This document shows, in pieces, positions 15,262 through 23,623 of a stretch of DNA of 64,000 nt. The translations under genes and the position numbers were made by a program. Source of the stretch: Bacillus sp. OV166 (GTDB lineage: Bacteria > Bacillota > Bacilli > Bacillales > Cytobacillaceae); assembly GCF_900177675.1 (NCBI RefSeq), contig NZ_FXWM01000001.1:4535001-4599000 (forward strand). The letters run 5' to 3'. The notes beneath the pieces were generated by a model, which did not search any database, had not been told where the DNA came from, and saw only the letters and a program-made list of their open reading frames with translations. Position 1 is the first letter of the stretch, and the number at the start of each line of letters is the position of its first letter.

Positions 15262-17643
15262 ATGAAGAAACTATTAAAAACAGGTCTATCCACCGCAATA
15301 ATGGCTGGTACATTGTTTGCCGGTTTTCCGGGCAACTATGCTAGTACATCGGGTGGAGTTCTAGCAAAAAGTCCAACAACGGTTTCAAATTCTTATGGGT
15401 CACTAGACCTATCGGTCGTAAATGAAGATAAATTACTAGATGCACTTATTAAACGTGGTGTTATATCAAAGGGAGCATCTTCTGCTGAAAAGCAAAAAGC
15501 GTTACATAAGTACTTAGAATTGAAGGGTAAAGAGGATAAAGTAAAGACATCTGACCCTTTAGCTGCAAAAGTAAAAGCCGGGGATGCAGAAAAACAAAGG
15601 AAATTTAAAGACTTCAATAACGGTCTTTTAAAAGGAAATGGTAACAAAAATGGACAGTTAAAAGGAAATCCAGATCCAGTTAAAGAAGGAAATTCACCTG
15701 GAGTTCAAAAGCAAGGCAAATTATTAACCTTAACAGTTGAATACTCTAATCTACCACATAACAGTATCCAACGTGGTGAAACGGACAACTATTACACTGA
15801 TTATACTCTCGAACACTATGAAGATATGATTTTTGGAAAAAACGGAGTAAAAGGTCCAAATGGTGAACAATTTGTTTCTCAAAAGCAATATTATGAACAG
15901 CAATCTGGAGGAACCTATACGATAAATGGACAAGCGTATGGTTGGCTTAAGGTTCCTGGAACTGCAGAATTTTACGGAGCTGATAAAACAACTGGCGGTC
16001 ATGACAACGTTACACCAGGCGGTTCCAAAAAGTTAGTTAAAGATGTTTATGATGCTGCAAAAGCTGCCCATATCCCGCTTGAGGATTATGATTTAGAAGA
16101 TCCTCATGATTTAGATGGTGATGGTGATTTCTGGGAGTCAGATGGATTAGTTGACCACCTGCAAATTATCCACGCAGGTATGGGTCAAGAGGCAGGTGGC
16201 GGATCACAAGGTGATAATGCCATTTGGTCTCACCGTTCAGCTGCTCTAGTTGATCCAGATGGGGTTGGAAAAGGAGTACCTGGTTTCTATGACTACACCA
16301 TGATGCCAGAAGATGGTGCAACAGGTGTTTTTGCCCACGAATATGGCCATGATTTAGGTCTTCCGGATGAATATGATACCGCTTACACTGGCCAAGGTGA
16401 GGCTGTCGAATACTGGTCCATTATGTCAGCTGGATCATGGGCAGGAAAAATCCCAGGTTCAGAACCAACAGGCTTCTCTCCTTGGGCAAAGCAATACTTC
16501 CAATCTACATTAGGTGGAAAATGGACTGCCCCTACAGCTGTAAACTGGGAAGAAGTCTCCACAAAAGGAACACAGTTCTTACTTGATCAAGCGAATTCAC
16601 CACTCGGGCAAAACAACCAAGCGATTCGAGTTAATTTACCTAAAAAGAAAACTCCTGTCAACACTCCTGCAGCTGGAAGTTTTGAATATTGGGGTGGCCA
16701 AGCCGATGAGATGGATTCAAGTATGGTATCAGACGTTGATTTAACAGGAAAATCTTCAGCTATGTTAACATTTGATGCTTGGTACGATATTGAAGAACAA
16801 TGGGATTTTGCTTTTGCTCAAGTTTCAAAAGATAATGGGGCTACTTGGAAATCACTAGGGAATGACCATACTCGTTCGGATGTAGTATCCGAAGGATATC
16901 CTACAATCTTAACTTCTATGCCTGGCTTTACTGGTAAATCCGATGGTTGGGAGCCACAGTCTTTTGACCTATCAAGTTATGCGGGTCAAAAAATCAAAGT
17001 TCGCCTCCGCTATGCAACAGATTGGGGCAGCTCGTTTGTCGGATTCTTTGCAGATAATATCAAAGTGGTTGCAGATGGCCAAACATTATTAGAAGATGGT
17101 GGAGAAAAAACTACATCTCCATTTGCATTAAATGGATTTACAAAAATGGATGGTAATAAACTTACAAACCATTATTATTTACTAGAATGGCGAAACCATA
17201 AAGGCGTTGATGAAGGTCTCGCACATATTAAGCGCGGCAATTCTTTAATGAGCTATGATGGTGGTTTAGTCGTATGGTATGTCGATGACAGCTATACAGA
17301 TAACTGGACAGGTATTCACCCAGGTGATGGTTTCTTAGGAGTTGTCGATTCTCACGTTGCGAAGAGTATAAAATTAAGCACTGGTGTTGAAGCGATTTCC
17401 CGTTTCCAAGTTGCAGATGCTGCATTCGGGCTAAATCCTACTTCTGGAATAGACATTGCTTACCCAACTTACACGATAAACTTCCCAAGCCAACCAGCTG
17501 TATCACTATTTGATGACAATAACTCGTTCTTAAATACTTTTATGCCAGATGCTGGTCGTAATATTGGTAACTTCGGACTTAAGGTTCGTGTAAACGGACA
17601 AGCCAAAGATAAATCAGTAGGATCAATCGTAATCTATAAATAA
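15262..17643 (+). CDS. inhA: Immune inhibitor A-type secreted metalloprotease (peptidase M6)
   Basis: The protein has 793 aa. A signal peptide is visible (MKKLLKTGLSTAIMAGTLFAG). A propeptide of about 100 aa precedes the M6 catalytic domain with the zinc motif FAHEYGHDLGLPDEYDT and the Met-turn YWSIMSAGSW. Residues about 480-610 form a jelly-roll/MAM-like domain (SFEYWGGQADEMDSSM, WDFAFAQVSKDNG), followed by the C-terminal VEG-type region. Such enzymes degrade host antibacterial peptides and matrix proteins in B. cereus group species. AGGGGGAG precedes ATG. It is monocistronic, with nothing clear in the 220 bp upstream. Confidence 0.92.
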   Translation: MKKLLKTGLSTAIMAGTLFAGFPGNYASTSGGVLAKSPTTVSNSYGSLDLSVVNEDKLLDALIKRGVISKGASSAEKQKALHKYLELKGKEDKVKTSDPLAAKVKAGDAEKQRKFKDFNNGLLKGNGNKNGQLKGNPDPVKEGNSPGVQKQGKLLTLTVEYSNLPHNSIQRGETDNYYTDYTLEHYEDMIFGKNGVKGPNGEQFVSQKQYYEQQSGGTYTINGQAYGWLKVPGTAEFYGADKTTGGHDNVTPGGSKKLVKDVYDAAKAAHIPLEDYDLEDPHDLDGDGDFWESDGLVDHLQIIHAGMGQEAGGGSQGDNAIWSHRSAALVDPDGVGKGVPGFYDYTMMPEDGATGVFAHEYGHDLGLPDEYDTAYTGQGEAVEYWSIMSAGSWAGKIPGSEPTGFSPWAKQYFQSTLGGKWTAPTAVNWEEVSTKGTQFLLDQANSPLGQNNQAIRVNLPKKKTPVNTPAAGSFEYWGGQADEMDSSMVSDVDLTGKSSAMLTFDAWYDIEEQWDFAFAQVSKDNGATWKSLGNDHTRSDVVSEGYPTILTSMPGFTGKSDGWEPQSFDLSSYAGQKIKVRLRYATDWGSSFVGFFADNIKVVADGQTLLEDGGEKTTSPFALNGFTKMDGNKLTNHYYLLEWRNHKGVDEGLAHIKRGNSLMSYDGGLVVWYVDDSYTDNWTGIHPGDGFLGVVDSHVAKSIKLSTGVEAISRFQVADAAFGLNPTSGIDIAYPTYTINFPSQPAVSLFDDNNSFLNTFMPDAGRNIGNFGLKVRVNGQAKDKSVGSIVIYK

Positions 17644-17650
17644 TTAAATG

Positions 17651-17687
17651 AGTCCCACCTTCTTACTTTAGAAGGTGGGACTTTTTT
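17651..17687. terminator. Bidirectional terminator between inhA and ykuD
   Basis: AGTCCCACCTTC pairs perfectly with GAAGGTGGGACT around an eight-base loop, with T-rich flanks. It overlaps the last bases of ykuD. Confidence 0.85.
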
Positions 17688-18174
17688 AGGGACGAATAGT
17701 AACTCTAGTTCCATTGGGTACCATATCAGCCAGCTGCAATACATCCCGATTGTACATTCTCACACAACCGTGTGACACCGCTTTTCCAATTGAACTTGGA
17801 TTGTTTGTGCCGTGAATCCCGTACCCTTGTTTGGAAAGTGAAAGCCACAAAACACCAAATGGACCACCGGGATTATACTGCCGATTTACAATCACGAAAT
17901 CACCAGTCGGAGTATCCGTCAGCATCTTCCCGACTGCGATCGGAAAAATTTTAACTAGCCTTCCATTGTTGTATAATGTTAGTCTTCGTTTTCCAACAGA
18001 TATTTGAATGGTAAAGGGTATAGTTGAAGGCTCTGGCAGACCCGGAATTTGAATTTTTTGGCCCACTTGTAAATGCCCGACCCCAGGATTGGCAGCATAT
18101 AGGCGTTGGAGGCTAACGCGATAATCAGCAGAAATAATACCCAGCGTTTCACCACGCTTAACTATATGAATCAT
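17686..18174 (-). CDS. ykuD: L,D-transpeptidase YkuD with N-terminal LysM
   Basis: The protein has 162 aa, like B. subtilis YkuD (164 aa). Residues 1-48 form a LysM domain (HIVKRGETLGIISADYRVS, NPGVGHLQVGQKIQIPG). The rest is the YkuD catalytic domain with HGTNNPSSIGKAVSHGCVRM holding the active-site His and Cys. The enzyme makes 3-3 cross-links in peptidoglycan and in B. subtilis is found in spore coat. The start at 18174 follows AAAGGTGGGATC; 13 upstream in-frame residues lack an RBS. It has no signal peptide, as in the B. subtilis protein. Confidence 0.92.
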   Translation of the reverse strand: MIHIVKRGETLGIISADYRVSLQRLYAANPGVGHLQVGQKIQIPGLPEPSTIPFTIQISVGKRRLTLYNNGRLVKIFPIAVGKMLTDTPTGDFVIVNRQYNPGGPFGVLWLSLSKQGYGIHGTNNPSSIGKAVSHGCVRMYNRDVLQLADMVPNGTRVTIRP

Positions 18175-18272
18175 ATGATCCCACCTTTCTTCTGATAGCA
18201 TATGCCCATACACGTTTATGGTTGCCTTATTTAGAAAAGGTACTGATAGCAGCTATTCTAGCTGGATCAACA

Positions 18273-19775
18273 TTAATCCAATCTAAAAAGTGGGGCCATA
18301 TCCTCTCTTACGTGGTTCACAAAAAAGTAATCATTGCTTGACTTATCATATCGATAATCATTTTTCCATTCGTTAATCTTAAAAGTAATTTCTCTTATGG
18401 CATTTACAAACAATAGAATTTCTTCGTTAGTCATAATCGGATGTAATGAGAAACGAACCCACCCTGGTTTCTCCGACAGATCTCCCTGATTAATCTGTTC
18501 AGAAATATGCTTAGAAGAAGGTTTATCAATGTGAAGAAGATAATGCCCGTAGGTCCCAGCACAGGAGCATCCACCTCTTACTTGAATCCCAAACCGGTCA
18601 TTAAGCAGGCGGACGATTAAATTATAGTGGATATTCTCAATATAAAACGAAACAATACCCAGACGATCTTTTTTATGACCATCTAATAAATGAAGACCGG
18701 GAATCTCTACTAATCTAGGTAATAAAATATTTAACTGTTCCTTCTCTCTTGTTAATATATTGTCCACACCCATTTGATTCTTCAAATTCAAACATAGTGC
18801 GGTCCGAATGGCTTGTAATATTCCTGGTGTCCCTCCATCTTCACGCAGCTCAATGTCGGAATAATATTTGTGCTCGCCCCATGGATTCGTCCAGGTCACA
18901 GTCCCGCCCCCGGGATGATCTGGAACATGATTAACATACAATCTTGTATCAAAAACCAAAACCCCACTAGTTCCCGGTCCCCCTAAAAACTTATGAGGAG
19001 AGAAAAAGACGGCATCAAGTTTTTCCAAAGGATCCTTTGGGTGCATATTGATGGTTACATAAGGAGCCGCAGCTGCAAAATCCACTAAACAGATACCGTC
19101 ATGTTGGTGCATGATTTTGGCTAATTGATGGTATGGGGTTTGAATCCCTGTTACATTGGAGCATGCTGTAAACGAACCAATCTTCATTTTCCTATTCTTA
19201 TATTGATTCAGCTGTTGAACAAGCTGGGTAATGTCCACTCCACCATCCTGATCAGGACTTAATAAAACTACATCCCCCAGTGTCTCGAGCCAGGATGTTT
19301 GGTTAGAGTGATGTTCCATATGTGTTAAAAAAATGACCGGCCGCTCATTTTCGGAAAGATGCAGCCGCCCTTTCCACTGTTCATGAACTCTAATTCCTAA
19401 TAATCTCTGAAACTTATTCATGACAGAGGTCATTCCAAATCCATCTAGAATCAAAGCATCGTTCGCGTCAGCATTCACATGTTCCTTAATAATTTTTCTA
19501 GATTGTTTATATATTCCCGTCATCATCAAGCTGGTTATATTCGATTCTGTATGTGTATTTGCCATAAAAGGACCAAAAACCTCAGAAATCTTCTGTTCGA
19601 TGGGTCGATAAAGTCGGCCGCTTGCTGTCCAGTCCGCATAAATTATTTTCTTTTTCCCGTAGGGGGAAGCAAATTCTTGATTTATCCCAATCACCTGTGA
19701 GCGAAACGGTTGAAAATATTCTTCAAGGTTATCCGGGATCCGATAGGTTTTACTTCCAATATTAGCGGTGATCAT
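18273..19775 (-). CDS. Class V aminotransferase / cysteine desulfurase-like PLP enzyme
   Basis: The protein has 500 aa. The PLP lysine is in FFSPHKFLGGPGTSGVL; THMEHHSNQTSW, SNVTGIQTP and VDFAAAAPY are fold type I cofactor-pocket motifs as in SufS and Csd. A cysteine pair sits in RGGCSCAGTYGHYLL, at the place of the desulfurase loop, but the sequence differs from SufS and the protein is nearly 100 aa longer. It may be a desulfurase-like or aminotransferase enzyme of unknown substrate. No Suf or tRNA-modification gene is adjacent. I chose ATG 19775 because GAGGT is nine bases upstream; a GTG three codons earlier overlaps the RBS. Confidence 0.8.
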   Translation of the reverse strand: MITANIGSKTYRIPDNLEEYFQPFRSQVIGINQEFASPYGKKKIIYADWTASGRLYRPIEQKISEVFGPFMANTHTESNITSLMMTGIYKQSRKIIKEHVNADANDALILDGFGMTSVMNKFQRLLGIRVHEQWKGRLHLSENERPVIFLTHMEHHSNQTSWLETLGDVVLLSPDQDGGVDITQLVQQLNQYKNRKMKIGSFTACSNVTGIQTPYHQLAKIMHQHDGICLVDFAAAAPYVTINMHPKDPLEKLDAVFFSPHKFLGGPGTSGVLVFDTRLYVNHVPDHPGGGTVTWTNPWGEHKYYSDIELREDGGTPGILQAIRTALCLNLKNQMGVDNILTREKEQLNILLPRLVEIPGLHLLDGHKKDRLGIVSFYIENIHYNLIVRLLNDRFGIQVRGGCSCAGTYGHYLLHIDKPSSKHISEQINQGDLSEKPGWVRFSLHPIMTNEEILLFVNAIREITFKINEWKNDYRYDKSSNDYFFVNHVREDMAPLFRLD

Positions 19776-19850
19776 TTGTTTCACACCTCACAATATAAAT
19801 CTGTTATTAATATATGCAGGAATCTACAGCACGGTTTCTTTAACGAAATC

Positions 19851-19881
19851 TAAAAAGAACAGCCTCCTATCAGGGCTGCTC
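19851..19881 (-). terminator. Terminator-like hairpin ahead of the aminotransferase
   Basis: On the minus strand AGCAGCC CTGATAGGA GGCTGTT is followed by CTTTTTAG. It lies about 75 bases upstream of the aminotransferase start, in the same direction, so it could be a leader attenuator or a second stop signal for the gene before it. Confidence 0.45.
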
Positions 19882-19975
19882 TTCTGGTATTTCTACAACT
19901 TAGTTAAATTGTTTAATGTTTACATCATCAGACAAACATCTTACATAATTCATACGAATATGCTTTTTTTCAAAT

Positions 19976-20013
19976 AAAAAAGCAGCCTCATCAATTGATA
20001 AGGCTGCTTTTGA
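19976..20013. terminator. Terminator of the 115-aa gene
   Basis: AAAAGCAGCCT and AGGCTGCTTTT form an 11-bp stem some 25 bases after the stop codon at 20038 (minus direction). Confidence 0.7.
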
Positions 20014-20037
20014 GTTATAGGGGGATGAAATTACTTA

Positions 20038-20385
20038 CTAATATGTAGTAATTTTCGCTGATTCTTTCCTTGTTACTTCTTCAATTTTTTGAATAAACAT
20101 TTGAAAAACTCGCCTTTTTTCCTCTAGGTCTTTTATGTATTCTTTCAGTTGGTTATAGCTTTCTTCAAATGGTTTATGGTACATGTCACGAATTTTATCA
20201 ATAATTTCCTCATTTACTGTCGATTGAATTACTTGCTTGGTAATCCCATATTTGTAAGAATAAACCTTTAATTCCTGTGCCACTTCATCATATTCATTTG
20301 CAATTTCAGTTAAGACTAGTGAAATATCATCTTTCCATTCATCTAGTGATTTTTGTAAGTAGGATTTTACCATTGTCTCTTCCAT
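20038..20385 (-). CDS. Helical protein of unknown function (115 aa)
   Basis: The protein begins MEETMVKSYLQKSLDEWKDD and is rich in E, K, Q and L with no membrane segment. Two long amphipathic helices (about residues 10-60 and 68-108, LKEYIKDLEEKRRVFQMFIQKI) suggest a coiled-coil hairpin. RBS GGGCGGGTG precedes ATG; ATG at codon 5 is an alternative. It stands alone between terminators. I do not recognise the family. Confidence 0.65.
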   Translation of the reverse strand: MEETMVKSYLQKSLDEWKDDISLVLTEIANEYDEVAQELKVYSYKYGITKQVIQSTVNEEIIDKIRDMYHKPFEESYNQLKEYIKDLEEKRRVFQMFIQKIEEVTRKESAKITTY

Positions 20386-20649
20386 ATAAACACCCGCCCT
20401 AATACAGTCTCGATTATGTTTACACTATTATAACGTTGTTTGATTACATAGAGATTTCGCCCAGTTTACATTGTCTTTTCAATAGCTATTTTTTTGAGTC
20501 TTTCTTCTCAATCACCCGAGTAATTTGGTCCACACACTAATTGTTGTTATCATAGAATACTCCCCCCTACATATAGAATATTCATATCGAACAACTATAT
20601 ATGTAACATTATGGTTAATACTTCTTTGCACTACCCAATTTTAGTCAAA
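20386..20649. other. Intergenic region without recognised genes
   Basis: This AT-rich stretch between two minus-strand units holds the upstream sequence of the 115-aa gene (possible -10 TATAAT read on the minus strand near 20430). I found no ORF with an RBS and no strong hairpin apart from the terminator at its right edge. Confidence 0.4.
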
Positions 20650-20685
20650 AAAAAAACGATTACCTCAGTAAGTAATCGTTTTTTA
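20650..20685. terminator. Terminator of the polysaccharide deacetylase gene
   Basis: AAAAAACGATTAC pairs perfectly with GTAATCGTTTTTT around an eight-base loop, just beyond the stop codon at 20688. Confidence 0.85.
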
Positions 20686-20687
20686 TA

Positions 20688-21422
20688 TTAATCTACCTTC
20701 ACTGCTTTTTCAAAATCATCGAGTGTAGTTGAATATTTTATATACATTCGAGGTAAATAGTAAAGCTCGTTTTTAAAGCCTGTCATTGAAAATGGGCCTG
20801 GCGTTGTAGTCAGTCCATACCGATAATACTTTTTCGCTTCCGCCACCACATGTTCATTCGTATTCCCATAGGGGTACGCTAGAGCAATAACAGCTTTACC
20901 TGTTATTTGCTGAATTTTTTCTTTCGATTCTTTTAGTTCATATTTTAAGTTTTCCTCTTTGATTAAATCTGGATGTGTAGCTGTATGTGACTGAATAGAT
21001 ATTAATCCTGAATCTGCTAACATTTTTAAATCTGCTTTAGACAATCGGTTTGCCCTTCCTACGAAATCAGAAATCACAAAAAAGGTACCTGCTGGATGAA
21101 AACTATCTGTTGTGAGTTTTTGAAAAATCGAATAGGCATTAAGATTATTTTTGTAACCATCATCAAAGGTGATAAAGATTGGCCTTTGAACAGTTTTAAT
21201 ATCCTTCCAACGCTCGAAAGTTAATAAGGTATAACCATGGTCTCTTAAATATGCCATTTGTTTCTCAAAATTTTCTGGAGTTACATATAACTCCTTGGAT
21301 CCAATACCGTTAAATTGATCGATGGAATGATAAATTAATATAGGAATCTTTTGCTCAGCATAGACGCTTTTGGGAAGACCTAAAATGAGAAGAGATAAGA
21401 ATAGTAATAAAATCTTTTTCAT
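20688..21422 (-). CDS. Secreted polysaccharide deacetylase (NodB domain, CE4)
   Basis: The protein has 244 aa with a signal peptide (MKKILLLFLSLLILGLPKSVYA). NodB motifs are present: motif 1 ITFDDGYKNN, motif 2 SHTATHPD with the metal histidines, motif 3 ALAYPYGNTNEHV. Enzymes of this family de-N-acetylate peptidoglycan or exopolysaccharide sugars outside the cell. ATG 21422 follows GTGAGGAATTTT; the GTG four codons earlier is part of that RBS. It has no cell-wall anchor or extra domain. The gene stands alone, so the target polymer is not indicated. Confidence 0.88.
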   Translation of the reverse strand: MKKILLLFLSLLILGLPKSVYAEQKIPILIYHSIDQFNGIGSKELYVTPENFEKQMAYLRDHGYTLLTFERWKDIKTVQRPIFITFDDGYKNNLNAYSIFQKLTTDSFHPAGTFFVISDFVGRANRLSKADLKMLADSGLISIQSHTATHPDLIKEENLKYELKESKEKIQQITGKAVIALAYPYGNTNEHVVAEAKKYYRYGLTTTPGPFSMTGFKNELYYLPRMYIKYSTTLDDFEKAVKVD

Positions 21423-21682
21423 AAAATTCCTCACTTTTTGCGTTTTATATTTATCTCCCCCCTATTATTCCTCCAAAATAATATTTCATTAAAAAAGCTG
21501 CGGACGGCACCGTTTTCCGTTTATTAAAAATCCAATCGAATTACAAAAACGCCATGAAACTAATTATCCCCTAATGGAATTACTGTCGCTATTAATTGAT
21601 TAAACGATTCTATTTAATGTGACTTCCTTTAACTAAAAGTGGTAGACTAAAAACAACATTCTTCAAAAAAGGAGCTACATTC

Positions 21683-22471
21683 ATGACCAATTATAAAGTT
21701 TTATTTTTGGATATCGATGGAACATTACTGAGACCAGATGGTACGATTGAAGATTCAACAAAAAAGGCCATTTCACAGGTTCAGGCTCAGGGCTTGGAAG
21801 TTTTCTTAGCTACAGGAAGGCCACTACATGAATTAGATGAACTCGCAAAAGAGTTAAATATTCACTCATTCATTGGTTATAACGGTGCATATGCCATTTA
21901 TAAAGGTGAAGATATATTCCAAGAGCCTATGAAGAGCTCTACAGTTATGAATTTCTTAGAGATTGCTAAGGATAACCAGCATGAAGTGGTCCTGTATACG
22001 AATAATAAGAACGTTTTTACCAATGTGGATTCTGGGATCACAACGGAGTTTATGCACAAATTCCACTTACATAAAAATGAACCTTATTCTCCTTCAGTCA
22101 ATAGTTCGATCTTAGGGATGACACTAGTCAATCTAAAAAAAGATGACCCTGTCCTTTACAATAATGAAGAGGGAATCCATTTATCCCAAGTCAATGTCGA
22201 GGGAATGCGTCATTGCTATGATGTAATCAGGGACAGAGTGAACAAAGGCTATGGAGTTCAAGCAGTTTTGAAGCGGCTAGGCATCAATAAGGAAAGTTCG
22301 ATTGCATTTGGAGATGGAATGAATGATAAGGAAATGCTTCAAAACGTGGGCGAAAGCTTTGCTATGGGTAACGGCTATCCAGACCTTTTTAAATACACAA
22401 AGCATAGAACCACCAAGGTTACTGATTCTGGAATTTATAATGGGTTGAAAATGCTTGGGTTGGTGAATTGA
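21683..22471 (+). CDS. Cof-type HAD hydrolase (YkrA-like)
   Basis: The protein has 262 aa. HAD motif I is FLDIDGTLL at residues 8-16, motif II ATGRP, motif III lysine in VNKGYGVQAVLKRLGI, and motif IV FGDGMNDKEML. The C2B cap between motifs II and III marks the Cof subfamily, which dephosphorylates sugar phosphates, FMN or similar small molecules. Sequence and length resemble B. subtilis YkrA. RBS AAAGGAG precedes ATG. It is a single gene ending at a strong shared terminator. The substrate is unknown. Confidence 0.88.
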   Translation: MTNYKVLFLDIDGTLLRPDGTIEDSTKKAISQVQAQGLEVFLATGRPLHELDELAKELNIHSFIGYNGAYAIYKGEDIFQEPMKSSTVMNFLEIAKDNQHEVVLYTNNKNVFTNVDSGITTEFMHKFHLHKNEPYSPSVNSSILGMTLVNLKKDDPVLYNNEEGIHLSQVNVEGMRHCYDVIRDRVNKGYGVQAVLKRLGINKESSIAFGDGMNDKEMLQNVGESFAMGNGYPDLFKYTKHRTTKVTDSGIYNGLKMLGLVN

Positions 22472-22499
22472 GATAGGTGATAAATTATGGTGCCAAATA

Positions 22500-22547
22500 A
22501 AAAGTGCAGAGCATTTCAATTTAGCTTGAAACACTCTGCACTTTTTT
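22500..22547. terminator. Bidirectional terminator between HAD and EamA genes
   Basis: AAAAGTGCAGAG and CTCTGCACTTTT form a 12-bp stem extended by TTTC.../...GAAA pairs, flanked by A and T runs. Confidence 0.85.
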
Positions 22548-22552
22548 GCGCT

Positions 22553-23389
22553 TTATATCTTTGTGAAAATTATCCCAAGTAGAGCAGTGAATACACCGAT
22601 CACTTGATATCTTTTTAATTTTTCTTTAAATAGTAAAAACCCAGCTAGAACCACTACTAGACAATTTAAACTTACAATTGGAAACACGATACTTGCCATT
22701 CCAGAATTAAGGGCATAGAAATAACTGCTATATCCTAAAATGCTAATTAGTCCCACAATGGATCCCACATTGGCTTCTGACCTCTGCCACTTTTCTTTTT
22801 TCAAGATACTGCAAATTGCTAAATAGACACTCCCCCCGCCATACATGGCAATGAGGATATCTAATGAATTTATTTGCAAATAGGATGTAGTTTTCATTAA
22901 AACCCCTAGTAAACCAAAAGAAAATATCGCAAGCCCAACGCGAATCATCCAAGGGAAATAATTTATTCCTCTATTATTACCAGATGAATACTGTATGGCC
23001 ATGGCTGAGCCAAGCATAATTATGATTCCTACCCATTGAATCACTGTGATATGTTCATGAAAAAGAACGCCAGCACATACGATTGGAAATATTGTATTTG
23101 TTCCTACTAATGGCGATGTCAAACTAGCAGGGCCCTTTTCAAAGGCCTTTGACATTTGGATATTACCGTTTGCATTTAATATTCCAATAAAAGCTCCAAG
23201 TAAAATGGTGATAAGATTCAAGTGGACTCTCCCGTTTACAAAAGCAAATCCCAAAGTTAATAGAAATGCTACAAAATAGAAGAAGAACTGAATATGTACT
23301 TTCGACACTTTCTTCTCCGTGCTCCACTTGAAAATAGTATTATTAGTCCCAAAACAAACCATAGTAACAAAGGCCGCTGCAATCCACAT
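22553..23389 (-). CDS. EamA-type DMT superfamily transporter
   Basis: The protein has 278 aa and ten hydrophobic segments in two EamA repeats (about residues 1-135 and 145-278). It opens MWIAAAFVTMVCFGTNNTIF and has PLVGTNTIFPIVCAGVLFHE at the end of the first repeat, a typical EamA position. Family members export metabolites, drugs or amino acids; the substrate is not deducible. The gene is monocistronic and divergent from the MerR/RacA-like gene. RBS is weak (AGGATCTCAAC). Confidence 0.85.
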   Translation of the reverse strand: MWIAAAFVTMVCFGTNNTIFKWSTEKKVSKVHIQFFFYFVAFLLTLGFAFVNGRVHLNLITILLGAFIGILNANGNIQMSKAFEKGPASLTSPLVGTNTIFPIVCAGVLFHEHITVIQWVGIIIMLGSAMAIQYSSGNNRGINYFPWMIRVGLAIFSFGLLGVLMKTTSYLQINSLDILIAMYGGGSVYLAICSILKKEKWQRSEANVGSIVGLISILGYSSYFYALNSGMASIVFPIVSLNCLVVVLAGFLLFKEKLKRYQVIGVFTALLGIIFTKI

Positions 23390-23540
23390 GTTGAGATCCT
23401 TCTTTCTACATCAATTCCACTCCATATATTAAACCTCATTTCTACTCTGCTCAATCATTTTTTTGTAATAGATGCTCAATTTGCAAAATATTGTTGTTAT
23501 TTCATTCTTTCCGTCTTGTTTTGATAGCTTTTGTCATCTA

Positions 23541-23571
23541 GCAGGAAAATGTGCTACCGAATGGTGAATTA
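23541..23571 (+). promoter_or_regulatory. Possible sigma-H promoter of the RacA-like gene
   Basis: GCAGGAAAA (23541-23549) fits the sigma-H -35 (RNAGGAWWW) and GGTGAATTA (23563-23571) fits the -10 (RNNGAATWW), with 13 bp between, one more than usual. Sigma-H drives early sporulation genes including racA in B. subtilis. Found by eye only. Confidence 0.4.
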
Positions 23572-23623
23572 CTAACACAAAGATGAATTATTTCCGAGAT
23601 AAATAGAAAGGAATGATTTTTAT

